Shown here piece after piece: positions 34,404 through 47,045 of a DNA stretch of 64,000 bases. This DNA is from Polytrichum commune. Taxonomy: Eukaryota; Streptophyta; Polytrichopsida; Polytrichales; Polytrichaceae. Every line of letters begins with the position of its first letter. Within the stretch, counting starts at the first letter, position 1. Location of the stretch: NCBI GenBank assembly GCA_950295325.1, contig OX485806.1:31992001-32056000 (forward strand). Reading direction: 5' to 3'. The notes beneath the pieces are model-generated. The model did not search any database. It was not told the DNA's origin and saw only the letters and a list, made by a program, of their open reading frames with translations. The position numbers and the translations under genes were made by a program.

Positions 34404-34835
34404 CTCCCTCCGTTTCATATCAAAAGTTACGTTTGGACATAATTTGCGTTACGAAACAAAAGATACGTTTGGTGAAATTTCTTTCAAACTTCGTCAAACG
34501 AATTGGAATGTTGCTATAAACAATGTAAATGTTGTTGCTGATGAACTACCAAGTCAATCAACTAACAATTTACACTTATTTAACAATTGATATTTGAACT
34601 CAACCTAAACCCAAACATCAACATGGTTTTATGTGTATCATTCATCAATGGTGATGAACGGGCGTGTTGCCTTCAACAAATTCAAAATTTGATTTTTTTT
34701 TTGGACACCCCTAGCTCACCGGAAAGTGCTTAGTGAGAGCTATACAACGCACACAATTTCGTGCTAAAAATGTGAAAAATGACCTTAATCCCACATATTT
34801 AGTGAAACGTAACTTTTGATATGAAACGGAGGGAG
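34404..34835. mobile_element. Stowaway-like MITE (432 bp)
   Basis: The termini are CTCCCTCCGTTTCATATC and its inverse GATATGAAACGGAGGGAG; the inverted repeat extends through AAAAGTTACGTTT. TA flanks both sides (34402-34403 and 34836-34837). CGTAACTTTTGATATGAAAC near the right end pairs with the left arm. Confidence 0.93.
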
Positions 34836-34837
34836 TA

Positions 34838-37800
34838 GTATAGATTGGTGGGAAGTTGCAAGCCTCAATACTGTAGCTTTCTAGAAGTTTGGGCATGTTT
34901 CTGACTAATAATTAATTAAAGTGAAAAAGTAAGTTAGGTAGCCTAGAAAAATATATTGTAGAATTGGGCATATCCAAAAAATAATTTAAAATAAGGTAGA
35001 TGTTCATCCAAGTCATCTCTATAATTCATGGATGGTGTTCCTAATTACATCCATGACGGCTACGATTAACCTAAACACTTCCCTTAACAAACATTCCTAC
35101 CTAAAGTTTGTCTTCTATTTGTATGTCATGGTTTTAGGTATAATTATGATTTTTGGCACTCTTTGACCGTTATTTTCTTTTCTTTTGGACACTCAACGAA
35201 ACTAATTTCCCAAAAATTGAGGCACCTTTCAAATTAATTATATTTTGCCCAAGCTACTAGAGAGCTACAGTATGTTCTTGAAGCTTGTGATAGAAACGGA
35301 GTTAGAATGCTAAAATGTCTTTAAGGAGTGAGCACTTCATGAGGTGTAGAGGATAACCATGGAGACAATTCGATGACTAAGCTTTTGGAGAAGGTAGGAA
35401 ATTTCAACCACTATGTTCGGATGAGGATTTTTTTAGCTAAGAAATACTCGGTTTTGAGCAAGATGTGGGAGACACTTAGGCGGCGGACCTTAAAAAATTC
35501 CTCAAAGACTTTTAGGATTTAAACAAATGTGCGCCCACTATTTTCTTTGAGCTTCAAGGTCAAGTTCAAACAATCATTACCAATGGGCATGTGGGCCACG
35601 TTGTTGAGTCCACTTGAGGTCGTTTTAAGTGTGGGGAACCATGTTAATATATATAAATTACATAGCAACAACGACAAATGAGAGCAAGGGGCAACGAGGG
35701 TACGGAAGATAGGGAAGAGGCCAGGGTGAATAGGGCACAACCCTATGAACATGCCATGTAGGCATTCTTTGGAGAACCATGACTAGAAATAAAAGTGGAG
35801 CATGCACTACAAGCAAAGTTGTCCAAGAAGACGAGACAAATTGGGGCAATTCAAGGACCTATGAGCATGTCATGCACGTATTACTTGGAGAATGGCGAGC
35901 ATTGAATTTGTGTTGAATTGAAATCTAGCAATGCACTGCACAAGTTCATGGTTGTCCATGTTCTGTTCCATGTTAAGCTTTCTTGATTATTTCATCACTT
36001 TTTGCATGCCTTTTCTCTTTCCTTGGAACATATAAATATAGTTTTTGGACTCAATGTAACTTTTGATGTACATAATGTTTACAAAGGACAAGGTTATAGT
36101 AAAGAAAAAGTGATTGGGAAAGGAAGAAACATTGGTGCCACTTCATATTTTCCATAATTTGGCCTCGTAACCTAGTGTAAATTCCTTAAATTTGCCTATG
36201 ACAAATAAGATCGCTCAATCATGGGCTTTCTTTGGTCTTGGCATCTAACTATTGACTCCACCATGTTTTGTATCTCTTATTATTTGAAGTGAAGCATTAC
36301 TAAGATTTTTTAAACTTAAACTATTAATTCTTACCAAGTAATGTCTTTTATGTTACATTATGTACAAATCCCTATTTGATCTTGGTTGATAACAATAAAT
36401 AATGTAGTAAAATAATATAGCACTGCACAATCCAAACCCAGGTACGCAACTCCCATATTATATGGCGTTGATTATAATCCTTATAATGCACTTTAGTCCA
36501 ATCTTGAGTGAGATAACTTGTTTTAATGTATGAAACTCTTGTAGCTCTGCTAACAAGGAATCCAAAAATGTATTTATATATAGGACATGAATATTCCTTA
36601 GAGCTTATTATTTGCATAAAAACCAGATTTTTAAATTTTTTTAATACATGTATTGTGGGCCAAACTACGCAACTTTTTGGGCTTTTAAATATTTATATAT
36701 AAACATTGCACATGAATTTTAATTATAATTGGAGGCAACTACTCATGTGGATTTTTAAAATTTAGACGTTCTATAAGGTTAAAAAAAATGTTTCTATTCT
36801 TTGTATACGTTGCGGATTTTTTATTAAATAAACATGCAGCCCAACTTTCTCTACATCTCATTATTTATTTGATTTGGTCCTCACCCAACTTTTTGGTCCC
36901 TTATTTTTGTATAAATTGATGTATTTTTTTTATACAAAAATTGTCATGTAAATTGTTTTAATGTTCATCCCCCCTATGTATAATATGGGAATTGCGTACC
37001 GGGGAATCCAAACAATGAGTGAAACTAATTAAGTACCATAAACAATGATGCCAACCATGTTGTCTTCACATTGTCTTGCAATGAGCAATGCCATATGAGT
37101 GAGGACAACTAACACTAGAATGACAAGGTTTTTATGCACTTGGATGAAAATCATTTATAATTATTTAAACATATTGGATTTTAAAATAATTTAAAAGAAT
37201 AGGTAATTTGATTGGTAAGCATAATGGAGATGATGACATGACCTTGTATTCTTAGTACTTGTTGCTTCCTACATCAAAGGTTTCATGATCCAAAATTTCA
37301 TTGTCATGGACTCATGGCTTCAATACCACAACATCAATCAACACCATAAGCCTCCTCCTTTATCCAAATTGGGAGTAGGGTATTATACAAAAATGGAATG
37401 ACTAGTGATATCAAGTTAGTAGTCTCTAGTATTGAACTATGTCATTTCCTTGGCCTTATAGCATATAAGGTAGCCGGCCCATTCCTGATCATTTGATCAA
37501 TTTAGCATATTTGTGGTTTGATGATCGAAGGAAAAAAAAAAAAAAACTCCATGTAGTGAAGATATGAAAAATCTCTATGTAGAGAAATAGAAATAAGAGG
37601 TGATTCATAGTATTTCATAATGTTTATCCACAATAACCAAATTACTATGAATTTTCTAAGTGTATATTCTCTTTGACCTATACTCGTGATATAGGCTATC
37701 ATCTTTTTGATCGTCGATTTGCCACAAAACCAAGAATGCTTGATTCTCATAATTGATAGCCATGGCACCTAAATATGCTTGCAATATAAACCTAGCTTTA

Positions 37801-37899
37801 AACTTAGACACTGACATTTGGCTTACATGGATTTTGACCAGGACATGTCAACACATACCATAGATTAATATTGTGTTGCACATAAATACGGTGGCCTAT
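34838..37899. other. AT-rich intergenic stretch with a small tandem duplication
   Basis: No gene is recognised. A roughly 145-bp direct duplication is visible at about 35690-35960, with landmarks CCTATGAACATGCCATG / CCTATGAGCATGTCATG and GTTGTCC at the end of each copy. An A run lies at about 37533-37546. Confidence 0.45.
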
Positions 37900-38396
37900 G
37901 GGCCACTTGACACATGTGCCAAGAGCCATGACCATGAAATTGTGAGAGCCCATAAGAAAGTGTCCAAAGGCTATCGCAACACACCTCCAAAATCATGTAG
38001 TGTGGTCACGGATCCTCAAGTGTAGTGTGAAGTCATATGTGACCGGTCCCTCAACCAAATGCTATTTCAACGAGTTTCTATTCATGCGGGTCGTCACCCA
38101 TGATAAAATAGAATTAACCAACGGTTGTGAGCATTTGGAGTGCCATGGTCTCCTGGTTTTGTGTTAGGCCTACATCCAAGAAGTGGTTTTTGAAAATAGT
38201 CCAAGTGACCATGAAGCATGATCCATTCGATGCCATGTAGGAATCCATGTAGACTTTGCATCCATCTTGCAATCACATACTGCTTTGGTCCCTCAAGCGT
38301 AGTGTGAAGCGAACTTGGACCGGCTCCGCCTTTTCCACCAATGAGAGTGCTTGAAGTGTAATGGTCACGGGCTCTCAGTCTCGTGTGTGAAGTGGC
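37900..38396 (+). mobile_element. Harbinger-type MITE, GGGCCACTTCACACA family
   Basis: The left end is GGGCCACTTGACACATG and the right end GTGTGTGAAGTGGCT, with the last bases degraded. It is collinear with the copy at 20127-20628 (for example GTGTGGTCACGGATCCTCAA and GACCGGCTCCGCCTTTTCCA). No clear target duplication remains. Confidence 0.85.
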
Positions 38397-40477
38397 TGTA
38401 GGTTGCGAAAATGGGGTGGTGGTCGGGAATGGGTTGGCTGCCTTGGTACCATAATGAAGGGCCATGTGGCATCAAATAACAAGCATACCACAAAAGGCTA
38501 CCCTAAGCCTTATAACAATGTATTTATGGCTCACTTGCTTTGCAGCTCTAACCAAATTAATACACCGAGATTGGCCTAAACACTACATTAAATATTATAG
38601 ATTGTTCACCAATTCTATTTGACTCACTCAATACTAATTGTAAACCGCCCATGTAGTGTCACTAACACTAAAATGTAGACCTACCATTAAGGTAGAGGGT
38701 GCTTAAACCAACACTATAAGCTATTGCACATACATATGGTTACATGGTTGATATAAAAAATCATATTAGCCTTTGTTCTAAACATAGGTATAAAGAAAAA
38801 AAAATTAGCCTCAATTAGATATTTGATGAATATTCAAAGTTAGGAACCACTAGCTTCCTTAAACCATTATATAGGCCATGTGTATGACGACCTTGGATAT
38901 GATGAGGACCTCCACCTTCATTGCCTAGAACCAACACAACATAGTTGGGTACTATACCCAAGCTAGATCAAGGCCCTACTAGTAATGGTGAACAAAGCCA
39001 CATGGCCACCTCCATGATCCCACCTACTTCGCTTGCAAAACCATCACCTTGCATCTTGGGTACCAACCCCCTTTGTGCTTTGTGGGCCTACCTCGGTGAC
39101 TTTGTGAATAGAATGGTTGTAACCCCCCCCCCCCCTTGCAGTGTATAGAATGGCTAGAATAGGCATTGACAAGCCACCCTAGACCCACCTTGAACCAACC
39201 TGAGATATAGTGGAGCCCATTACCTACCCTACATGGAGGTAGTGGAGGTCGCTATGAGATGGCGCCACTCTGTGGGTCCATACACTCCTACACCATGGGG
39301 AACACTTCAAGGTAGTAGAGTGTTGGTGATTGAGAGGCGTTTATAAGTGTTGGTTTTAGCACCCTCTACCTTATTTGTCATTCCTTGTAGATTTGTTTAG
39401 GCATTATAGATTTACGATGTTGCAATTATTGTCACTTACTAAATGATTTTTCATCCAAAATGTTTTATTAAATAATTGTTAGGATGTAGAATATACCAAA
39501 CGTTGTTTCAAAAATTGGCATTTGGGCGAACTGAAAGTAAGTTGGGATGACAATACTTGTATACTTATTCATAAGAAACGTCACTAGAAAGTTAATAGAA
39601 TGACATAAAATACCATATGACACTAAACACAATATTTATTGTAGCATGACTTGGTGAACACAAACTTACCATAACATATCACTTTACACTCAACACATGT
39701 AAATGGGATCATGTCATAATGACTGCCCGTGTCAAGTAGGAAGTGTGTTATGAGCACCATAATCCTAATAGTGCATAATGTCACATTTGGTTTCAACATT
39801 TCAAGATGCCTACCACTTTAAGATTTGAAGTAGGTTTAGTACCCAGTTGTCACAACCCAACCAACGGTCACGGTGACGAAGGTTTTAAGCCTCCGACAAC
39901 TACACCAATTATTGTATTTATAGTCACATGGTATTTTATGTCGATGTGATAACTTTTATGGTGACACTTTGTACGAACAATTTATTGTCATGGATGGTGG
40001 ATGAAAACTTTAAGTTCATCCATTGGCCACAACCATACTACTTTGTCACCGGCTCTTCTATGGGTTGTGCCTCCACCCTCACGACTCCTCATGTGCTTGA
40101 GAGTTTGCTTGATGCGATGATTTGGTATAATTTTGCATCCGAACAAATATATGACGAAATATTGTCATGGATGATTTGGATGAAAGGTCACTTAGTAACT
40201 GACACCAATGGCAACGCTTTGAATCTATTATTCCCAATTTTAATTTTTTTACAAAGAATGACAAACAATGTTTTGCTAACATTTAGTGTTCACGACACTA
40301 CACCCCGGGTTTACAATTAGTATTGGCCAAGACAATTAGAATGGGTCACACGAAATACAACGTTTAGTGTACCACTTCCCACTGCACTATCAAAACCAAG
40401 ATCAAGTCTTTTAAGGATGGGTAAAAAATTCAACAAAAAGTCATAGTCTCCAGCTTTTGGTTTTGTGGTTTGTGGTT
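38397..40477. other. Intergenic stretch, no gene recognised
   Basis: A plus-strand frame of 130 codons (39928-40320) has no recognisable domain, and its DNA contains a short internal repeat (TGTCATGGATG). A C run lies at about 39123-39135. Confidence 0.45.
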
Positions 40478-40705
40478 TTTTTTAAATTTTTTTTTTAATT
40501 TTAGACAAAAGGCCGACAAGCGAGCGCCAAAGCACAGGAGGCAGTTCACCACCTGGCAAGTTTTCCGTCAAGTAGAGAGGAGATTTCACAACCGGGATTC
40601 GAATCGCCAACCTCTTCCTTGACATTTGGTTTTGTGTTTGGTAGTTGGAAAATGAGACAGTAGCATGAAGAGCTCGAGGAGAACTCTCCCCACCAAGGCA
40701 ACGCA
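40478..40705 (-). mobile_element. tRNA-derived SINE-like element
   Basis: On the minus strand a pol III B-box-like GCGATTCGAATCCCGG lies near 40600, and an A-box-like ATGCGTTGCCTTGGTGGGGA near 40705. The copy ends in a tail rich in A (AAAATTAAAAAAAAAATTT, about 40478-40500). Part of it (GTTTTCCGTCAAGTAGAGAG, GATTTCACAACCGGGATTCG on the plus strand) recurs at 43345-43435. Confidence 0.6.
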
Positions 40706-41976
40706 TTAGTCATCGCCCTATGAAGTGGCTTAGCTCAAGGCACAACATTGAACCATGCATGTATCTCAAAGGAATCTTTGTGAGAATAATTCCATTTGGA
40801 TACCTGGACCTACGGAGTAAGGCGACGCTAATTAAAATAGCGACTAGTTGCGCATTATTTTTTATGATTTTGGTTGATTAATTATGGACTAATTAAGGTC
40901 ACTGCCACAGTGCCTAGATCGCATAGTGCACATGTCATTAGATTAAATGTCAAGAGTCGTGGATCATAAGACTCCGTTTCTTCACTTTGAATCCACAGTA
41001 CTGAGCCACTTACATATACATTATTGGAGTAACTTAACTGACCAGTTTGTACTTTCTCATGGGCTCCTGCTGACGGTGAATTACCACAATAGAGCCGTGC
41101 TTCGTGCTTCAAGCTTTTAATAAACGATCACTCTTTACACATTTTGCCACGTGGCAGCCTTACATTGCTCGAACCCCACCCACATCCCATGTGGAGAGTA
41201 CGCTAACCGCGTGTTAATCGGACACTTTTTATTTCTTTGCCCCCTTTTTTGGTAGGTTGTGAAACACGCATTCGGTGTTAGATGATTGTCAATTCTAAGT
41301 CGTGTATGTAATTATATTGTTTCGTAATGTTTGGTGATTGTATTTTTGAATATCTTGTTCATTGTCAAAGTGAAGATTCTCGATGTGATTGAGATGGTCA
41401 TAGATGTTGTCATGTTGTTGAGCACGTACTCTTTTCTGAAAGATATTTTTTTGGGTGTGCGTTCTTACATTCACACCTAGCCACACACCATTCAAATACA
41501 ATTGTCGGATTAAGAAAAAAAACCAACCATGAATGGCATGCTTGTTTCATATCTCAACATCAAAACAAACGAACCAAGAAGTTGCATGATATGTAGAAAA
41601 GCTGAAGAGCATATAACTTGGATCGTAGTGTCCTTCAAAGCAAAGGCAAGTGGATTTTTTGACGTCTACGTAAACTTATCCAGTGTGGATGAAGGGACTG
41701 TAACGAAAACGATGCCCATGTCGGTCTAGGGTCAATTCATTCCAACTGGACCCATTAGAGTGATCAAGGGCCTCAGATGCCATTCTTAGAGTCAAATCAC
41801 ATGGAAATTGCAACAAAAACAACGGCTTGATGCATTAAACTTCACCTTCCCCATGAACGAGTTGTTGTCAAAACCAAAGCAATATTCCAACGATTTGTAG
41901 AAAGTTGCGAAATAGCGTAGGGAGCACACACATCTTTGAACTATTTTCTGCATGTTGAAATCAATGATGTAGAGAA
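40706..41976. other. Intergenic stretch with an R1 core
   Basis: No gene is recognised. An R1 core in reverse (CACACCTAGCCACACACCAT followed by TCAAATACAATTG) lies at about 41472-41504. Confidence 0.45.
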
Positions 41977-42200
41977 TCAATGAACGGGGAGAACCGACAG
42001 CTAGTTATAGATGAACCGATGTCGACGTTCAAGTGTTTAGGAAAAAAAAACTGAACATTTTAGAAGATATATGCTACAAAATATACCCCAATTTAACAAA
42101 GAAAAAAACCGAAAGATGACAACAATGAAACCGGTTGGATTTGGAAACATTAGGATCTCGACCAATTAGGCCCGAAAATGTCCTCGAACACTAGAAGGTA
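41977..42200 (+). repeat. ACCGGTT-family dispersed repeat, plus-strand copy
   Basis: The order GGGGAGAACCGACAGCTAGT, TTTTAGAAGATATATGCTAC, AATGAAACCGGTTGGATTTG, ATTAGGATCTCGACCAATTA, GTCCTCGAACACTAG matches the copy at 9823-10070. Confidence 0.65.
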
Positions 42201-43034
42201 TATATGATGGAGTCACTCATGTCGAATCTAAATCACAGTTTCGATCGTGGTCTAGTCAGTTTCTCTGTGACTTGTGATTTGTGGCTTACGGTATCGTGCC
42301 TGAAACTTGCTGCACTTTGTACTAACTTACAAGCCTGCTAGGGTACTCTCGACTTTGCCAATAGAGTCCGAACAAATTTCATGAATCAAGTATAGGAAAT
42401 TATTTGGGGGTTTATTATAAAAAAATCATCTTCAAAGTCTCTCAAAGCTCCATATTGTGTGGTAAGGAAGTTCGCCCCACTTCCGACCAATTTTAGTGGT
42501 TAAGGAGAAGTGAAATGGTGACGGAACCCCCCCCCCCGCACACCCAATTTGGTAAATTGCAGCGGAGGTGTATGAGTTTGGCTAGGAGAATCGTGGTTCT
42601 ATAGATAGAATTCCATGTCGAACTATTGAGAGCGTTGTTTAGGTGTCTTCGGAAGTTTTCCATGATATTTATTTCTGTAAAGCCATATTGTGGCCAAAGT
42701 CAAACACCTCTGCGTTTAATTTACCAAATTTAAGAGTTCCCACACCAGCTGAACACTCCTTTTGCAACACATGAGAAAAACGGCCATTTTAGGCACGTCT
42801 ATCTTATGTGTGCAAAATTTTATCGAGGACACGATGGGTATGGCTGACACATGGAAATAGGAATCGTAACCCATGTTCATTTCATGTGTTAAAATCACGT
42901 CAATGTTAACCTACTAGCACAATGGTAAGTTGCCATTACACGAATATATGACCATTGTTTCTGACGAAGGAAAGAGAAGCTAATCTTGTGGTTAATTTTC
43001 CACGTGCCCCACAAGCTGGATGAAGGCCATGGCT
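42201..43034. other. Intergenic stretch, no gene recognised
   Basis: Short frames only. A C run lies at about 42528-42538. Confidence 0.45.
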
Positions 43035-43293
43035 AAGCAACCCTTAAGTTACCTCCATGTGAACCATGTTTACCGGTAGTCTACGTTTCCCTGCACATTG
43101 TGTGTGTGAGAAAGGGTTGTGGATAGTAACTTGCAATGACAAACCTCCACATGTCCCACGAGTAAAAATGAAGGTTAAGTATAAGTGTGAACCATGCTAA
43201 TGTACACGCTATGGTAGACAATAAATTATGTTAAGTTACCTCTAAGTGCAAAGAAATGCAATTTGGCACATGTAGGTAACTTAAGGGTTGCTT
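43035..43293. repeat. Inverted repeat, 259 bp end to end
   Basis: Arms AAGCAACCCTTAAGTTACC (from 43035) and the reverse complement ending at 43293 match perfectly over 19 bases, and similarity extends inward through CTCCATGTG / CTACATGTG. A third partial copy, GTTAAGTTACCTCTAAGTG, lies inside near 43230. It may be a small foldback element; no clear target duplication is seen. Confidence 0.55.
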
Positions 43294-43344
43294 CAAATTT
43301 TGTCCCAAGTCCTATATATATATATATATGTATATATAGGAACA

Positions 43345-43435
43345 CAGGAGGCGCATGACCACATGACTAGTTTTTCCGTCAAGTGGAGAGAAGATTTCAC
43401 GAAGGGGAATTGAACCGCCAACCACTCCATTTCTT
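43345..43435 (-). mobile_element. SINE-like fragment
   Basis: It shares GTTTTTCCGTCAAGTGGAGA, GATTTCACGAAGGGGAATTG and ACCGCCAACC with the SINE-like copy at 40478-40705 in the same orientation. It is truncated on both sides and preceded by a palindromic TATATA stretch (43315-43341). Confidence 0.5.
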
Positions 43436-45019
43436 AAGTCCCATTTCAAGGTGGAAATCCAAGTTCATGGGCTCTAGAATTGGATTAAAAAAAGGCGGGG
43501 ACTCGCGGTGTCAAAAAGTAAAGGGGCAAAGTTCCAAGTGCAAGTCGAGTCAAGCTTTTCCTATACATTTTGCAAAGTTTCAAGCTGTACCTTATCCATT
43601 TAACTTCTTGAGCTGCTACAATTGAATTCTTTTGAAAGACTTTTAGGCATGGTTATGAGAAGTGAACACTGGTTTGTTTTGTGCTTGCCCTCGTGGTTGT
43701 GTAACATACCATTATTGGTGTATATTTTTAAGAATAATAATAATAAAAGGTTATATTCATTTACAAAGCGTGAAACTTATGTTGTTGTTTTGATTACTTT
43801 AGGTTGTCGAATACGCAAAGCAAGAATTACATGACTTTTCCAAGAAAGAACGGAGTTGTGGACTAGTTGATATCGTATTCATATAGAGAAAATATGTTTT
43901 AAATGCGCGAGGATGAGTTCATCAACATGGAACCTTCAAAGGAAGGAGTATTGCTCATTCTAAGATGTGTTATAAATGTGTATTTTTAAGGTACTTATGA
44001 GATTTATCATAAAATATTATAGTCATATGCTATATTTATATATAAAATATTTCGTCCCATAATATATTTGGAATAAAAAATTTCAAGAATTAATCATGAA
44101 CTCAAATCTCATTCTTTTGATGAAAAACTTGGCATTGAATGGTAAGAATCGTTGATACCATATAGTGGTAGGAAGTTGCATTACAACCTCTTCGAATGGT
44201 AGACTTGTCAGAACTTGTTGCCAAATGTGAATAGCTCATGAGGCATTGAGTATAACCAATAATGATTTTTTGTGATGAAGAGTTTGAAGTCACGGACAAG
44301 TTGAATAGCTACATGTGAAAAAGAACATCTGTAAAAAATGGTCCCTTTTGAGATTTTTATTGAGAAAGACCCGTTCATTTGAAGTTGAAAGCCTCATTTT
44401 GGGACATCTCATCATTTAATGGTTAGGTGCTTGATTATTCTAATGAAAATTTGTGTCAAAACCTGAGCTTGGACTTTCCCTTGGAGTTGGGTCACCCCTT
44501 TTGGCCAAATTGAGGGGTGACAATAAAACATGCCCCTATGGGTTGGTTGCTTATTCATCCCAATTTTGTCCCCCAAAAATAATTTAGGGTTGTTGAGCCC
44601 AATTTAAGAACAAACATTTCGCTCCTCTTGTACAATTTAAGAGAAAACTTGACCTTTGATAGGTTTGTGGTTGATTCATTTCAAAATTCATGACTTTGAC
44701 CAAACTAATCGGGATCCTTGAAGCTAATTCTAGTGGCAAGTCCACTTTAAAAAACATGTTCATACTTCTGTAGGGATGCTATGTTGGATGAATGAGAAAT
44801 ATGTTTGTATGCAATAATTTAAGTGTCAGAATCAATTATTGAAAAACATGCCCATACTTTTTTAGGAGTTTTATGTTCAATAAACGAAAGGTACCCTTGT
44901 ATGCAATAAGGTAAGCAAACCTAATTTGGTTACTAATCATAAATGGACACCTACATTTGAGTGGTGTGTGGTTTGGCGAATCAAAGTTTATAGCAAACAC
45001 AAAAAAATAACCAACTACA
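43436..45019. other. Intergenic stretch, no gene recognised
   Basis: No domain-bearing frame was found. An R1 core (GACACCTACATTTGAGTGGT, then GTGTGGTTTGG) lies at about 44946-44980. Confidence 0.45.
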
Positions 45020-45333
45020 CAGCGTCCGGGGAGATTTTGGGGCATAATCGATGAAGATCCTAGATTCCTAATGTTTTCAAGCCCAACCGGTTACATGGTT
45101 GGGGCGAACCAACCCGTGCAATGGTTCCTTGGAGGCAAGGGTTTAGGCATCCAACAAGGAACGAGTGTATGGGTTGGTTCGCCCAAATCCAATTACATGC
45201 TGTGATCTTTCGGTTGTTCTTTATTAATGTGAGGTATATTACGTAGATTCCTCTAAAATGATATGTAATTCTCATGAAGTCTTGGACTAGGATCGGTCAT
45301 TTCTCAAACTGAACCGATACCGGTTCATTTGTA
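45020..45333 (-). repeat. ACCGGTT-family dispersed repeat, minus-strand copy
   Basis: It runs from CGGGGAGATTTTGGGGCATA to CTGAACCGATACCGGTTCAT. Within it an inverted pair GGGCGAACCAACCC (near 45111) and GGGTTGGTTCGCCC (near 45170) encloses about 45 bases. Confidence 0.65.
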
Positions 45334-45667
45334 ACTACACTAAATAAGATATTTAGTGTTTGATACAGTAAATACGAATGCATACACTAAATATCAATAA
45401 CCCCATGAAAGTAAGTAACATTAAATGTAAACTCAAACACAAAATATCAATTATGGTAATATGTGGAAGTTACATGTTTGAGTTTAGTATTAGTAAGAAC
45501 ATATATATATATATATATATATAAACAACGATAAAAGAAGAATTCCAACATTTCTCATAGCATATCTTCTAATACTAATTGTCAAAAATTGACAATTAGG
45601 GTTGAGCAGGGTAGGATGGCAATAACATTAAATATAATCAAACATTAAATATCCTATTTAGTGTAGT
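45334..45667. mobile_element. MITE-like element with ACTACACTAAATA termini (334 bp)
   Basis: About 30 bases at each end form an inverted repeat (ACTACACTAAATARGATATT then TAGTGTTTGA or TAATGTTTGA) with few mismatches. The left end abuts an ACCGGTT-family repeat. I could not find a convincing target duplication, so the superfamily is open. Confidence 0.65.
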
Positions 45668-46380
45668 GTTGAATTCAACGTGTTCATTGAATCTACTATA
45701 CTTACTTATTTAATGGCCTCTCACTCGCCGCCTTGAAATTTCTGAAGCATTCAAGTCTTGCATATGTGAAGGAGAAAAAATACAAAAGCAAAATGTAAGT
45801 GAATCCGGTCAACGGTTGACTGGCACGGTGGAGGTGTTGACTGAGATCCCACCCAACACTCTAAAGAGATTTGTGTTGGACTTGGGTGACTAAAGTCACT
45901 CCTCAGCCTCCACCGCAGCCACGACTTGAGTTCCAATTCACAGGAAAAATCTTCCTCTTTCAAGCACAAGAATGCACTTTGAAGGCCGCGTGACCTCAGA
46001 ATCACGGAATTCCATAGTTTCCTCAAATCCTGGAACCCATCATGCCATCGTCAGGCGGCTTTTTATAGAGAGAGTGTCCCTCCGCCATTCACAATCCGAC
46101 ACAATCCGACACAAACCGACACGTGAGATTAGTTGTGGACAGTTTTTGTGGGTGGTATGTATGTTGGGTGTTTGGTTGGTTCGCGAGCTAAGGAGTTGAA
46201 TCATCAAATCCTTCTGTCTCTGTGAAATTGTAGCGGTGGATGATTTAGAGTTGGTGGTTGAGGAGATTGGGAAGATTGTTTTTGGCATGTTGTGCATGTC
46301 CCCTTCTTCACAGACGAAGTTTTTAGTCGTCCCGAGTTTGATGTTGTATGAGAGTTTTTGTATTTTGGATGTGCAAGGTT
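45668..46380 (+). promoter_or_regulatory. Candidate promoter region of the 47046 gene
   Basis: A TATA-like TTTATAGAGAG lies at about 46062-46071, followed by a short direct repeat CACAATCCGACACAATCCGA (near 46089). It is about 980 bases upstream of the start codon, so it would imply a long leader, possibly with an intron. Low-confidence call. Confidence 0.25.
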
Positions 46381-46990
46381 AGATCGAGGCATCGTCTATC
46401 TTTGAAGGTGGATATAAATTTTGTCGAAGCAGCAAGCATGATTTGTAAGTTTGCAGCTGGGGAGTCAGGGGCACTCCTGTTCCAGGGAATTTGAAATCGG
46501 AAGTTGCGTGTGGAGGTTAAGCATCCCGCCATTTCCAGTCTTCACGAACAAAATTTTGTGGAAGACAGAGCCAGTGCCTCGTTTTGGAGCTGGATATAAT
46601 TTGTCGAAGAAGCAAGCACCTGTGAGTTCGCAGAAGAGATTTGGCACCTGGATCAACATCTTGAGCACATCCATGCACTCATTGCATCGTCATTCACAAA
46701 GACAGAGCCATCTGTCTTTGAAGCTGGATAATAGAGTTTGTCCAAGTAGCAAGCATCTGTGAGTTGTTTGCTGCAGAAAATTTTACACCTGGATCAAGCT
46801 CTTGAGCATATACATGCGCTCGTTGCATTTTCGAGTACAGAGAGCCCGCCATTTCCAGTCTTCACAAACAAATTAAAACCTGCACAGGCAGTTGTTTTTG
46901 TGGAAGGCTTAGTCACGAAGACACTGGATCGAGGCATCATCGTTTTTGATGCTGGATATAAGTTGTCGAAGTAGCTTGAAGCATCTGTGA
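46381..46990. repeat. Degenerate tandem array upstream of the 47046 gene
   Basis: GCTGGATAT-like followed by TTGTCGAAG(A/C/T)AGCAAGCA occurs at about 46408, 46589, 46723 and 46951. CATCTGTGAGTT-like, CCGCCATTTCCAGTCTTCAC and ACACCTGGATCAAGCTCTTG-like motifs also recur two or three times in the same order. Unit lengths vary from about 134 to 228 bases. Confidence 0.75.
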
Positions 46991-47045
46991 GTTCGAGGGA
47001 ACTTGAAATTGGAAGGCTCAGCTAGTGTTTGAGATTGAGATGGGG

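Noticed and set aside
39928-40320. 130-codon plus-strand frame
   Set aside because: No recognisable motif, AT-rich intergenic setting, short internal DNA repeats; cannot be supported as a gene.
40590-40620. tRNA gene
   Set aside because: A B-box-like motif is present, but no cloverleaf can be formed; fits a SINE instead.
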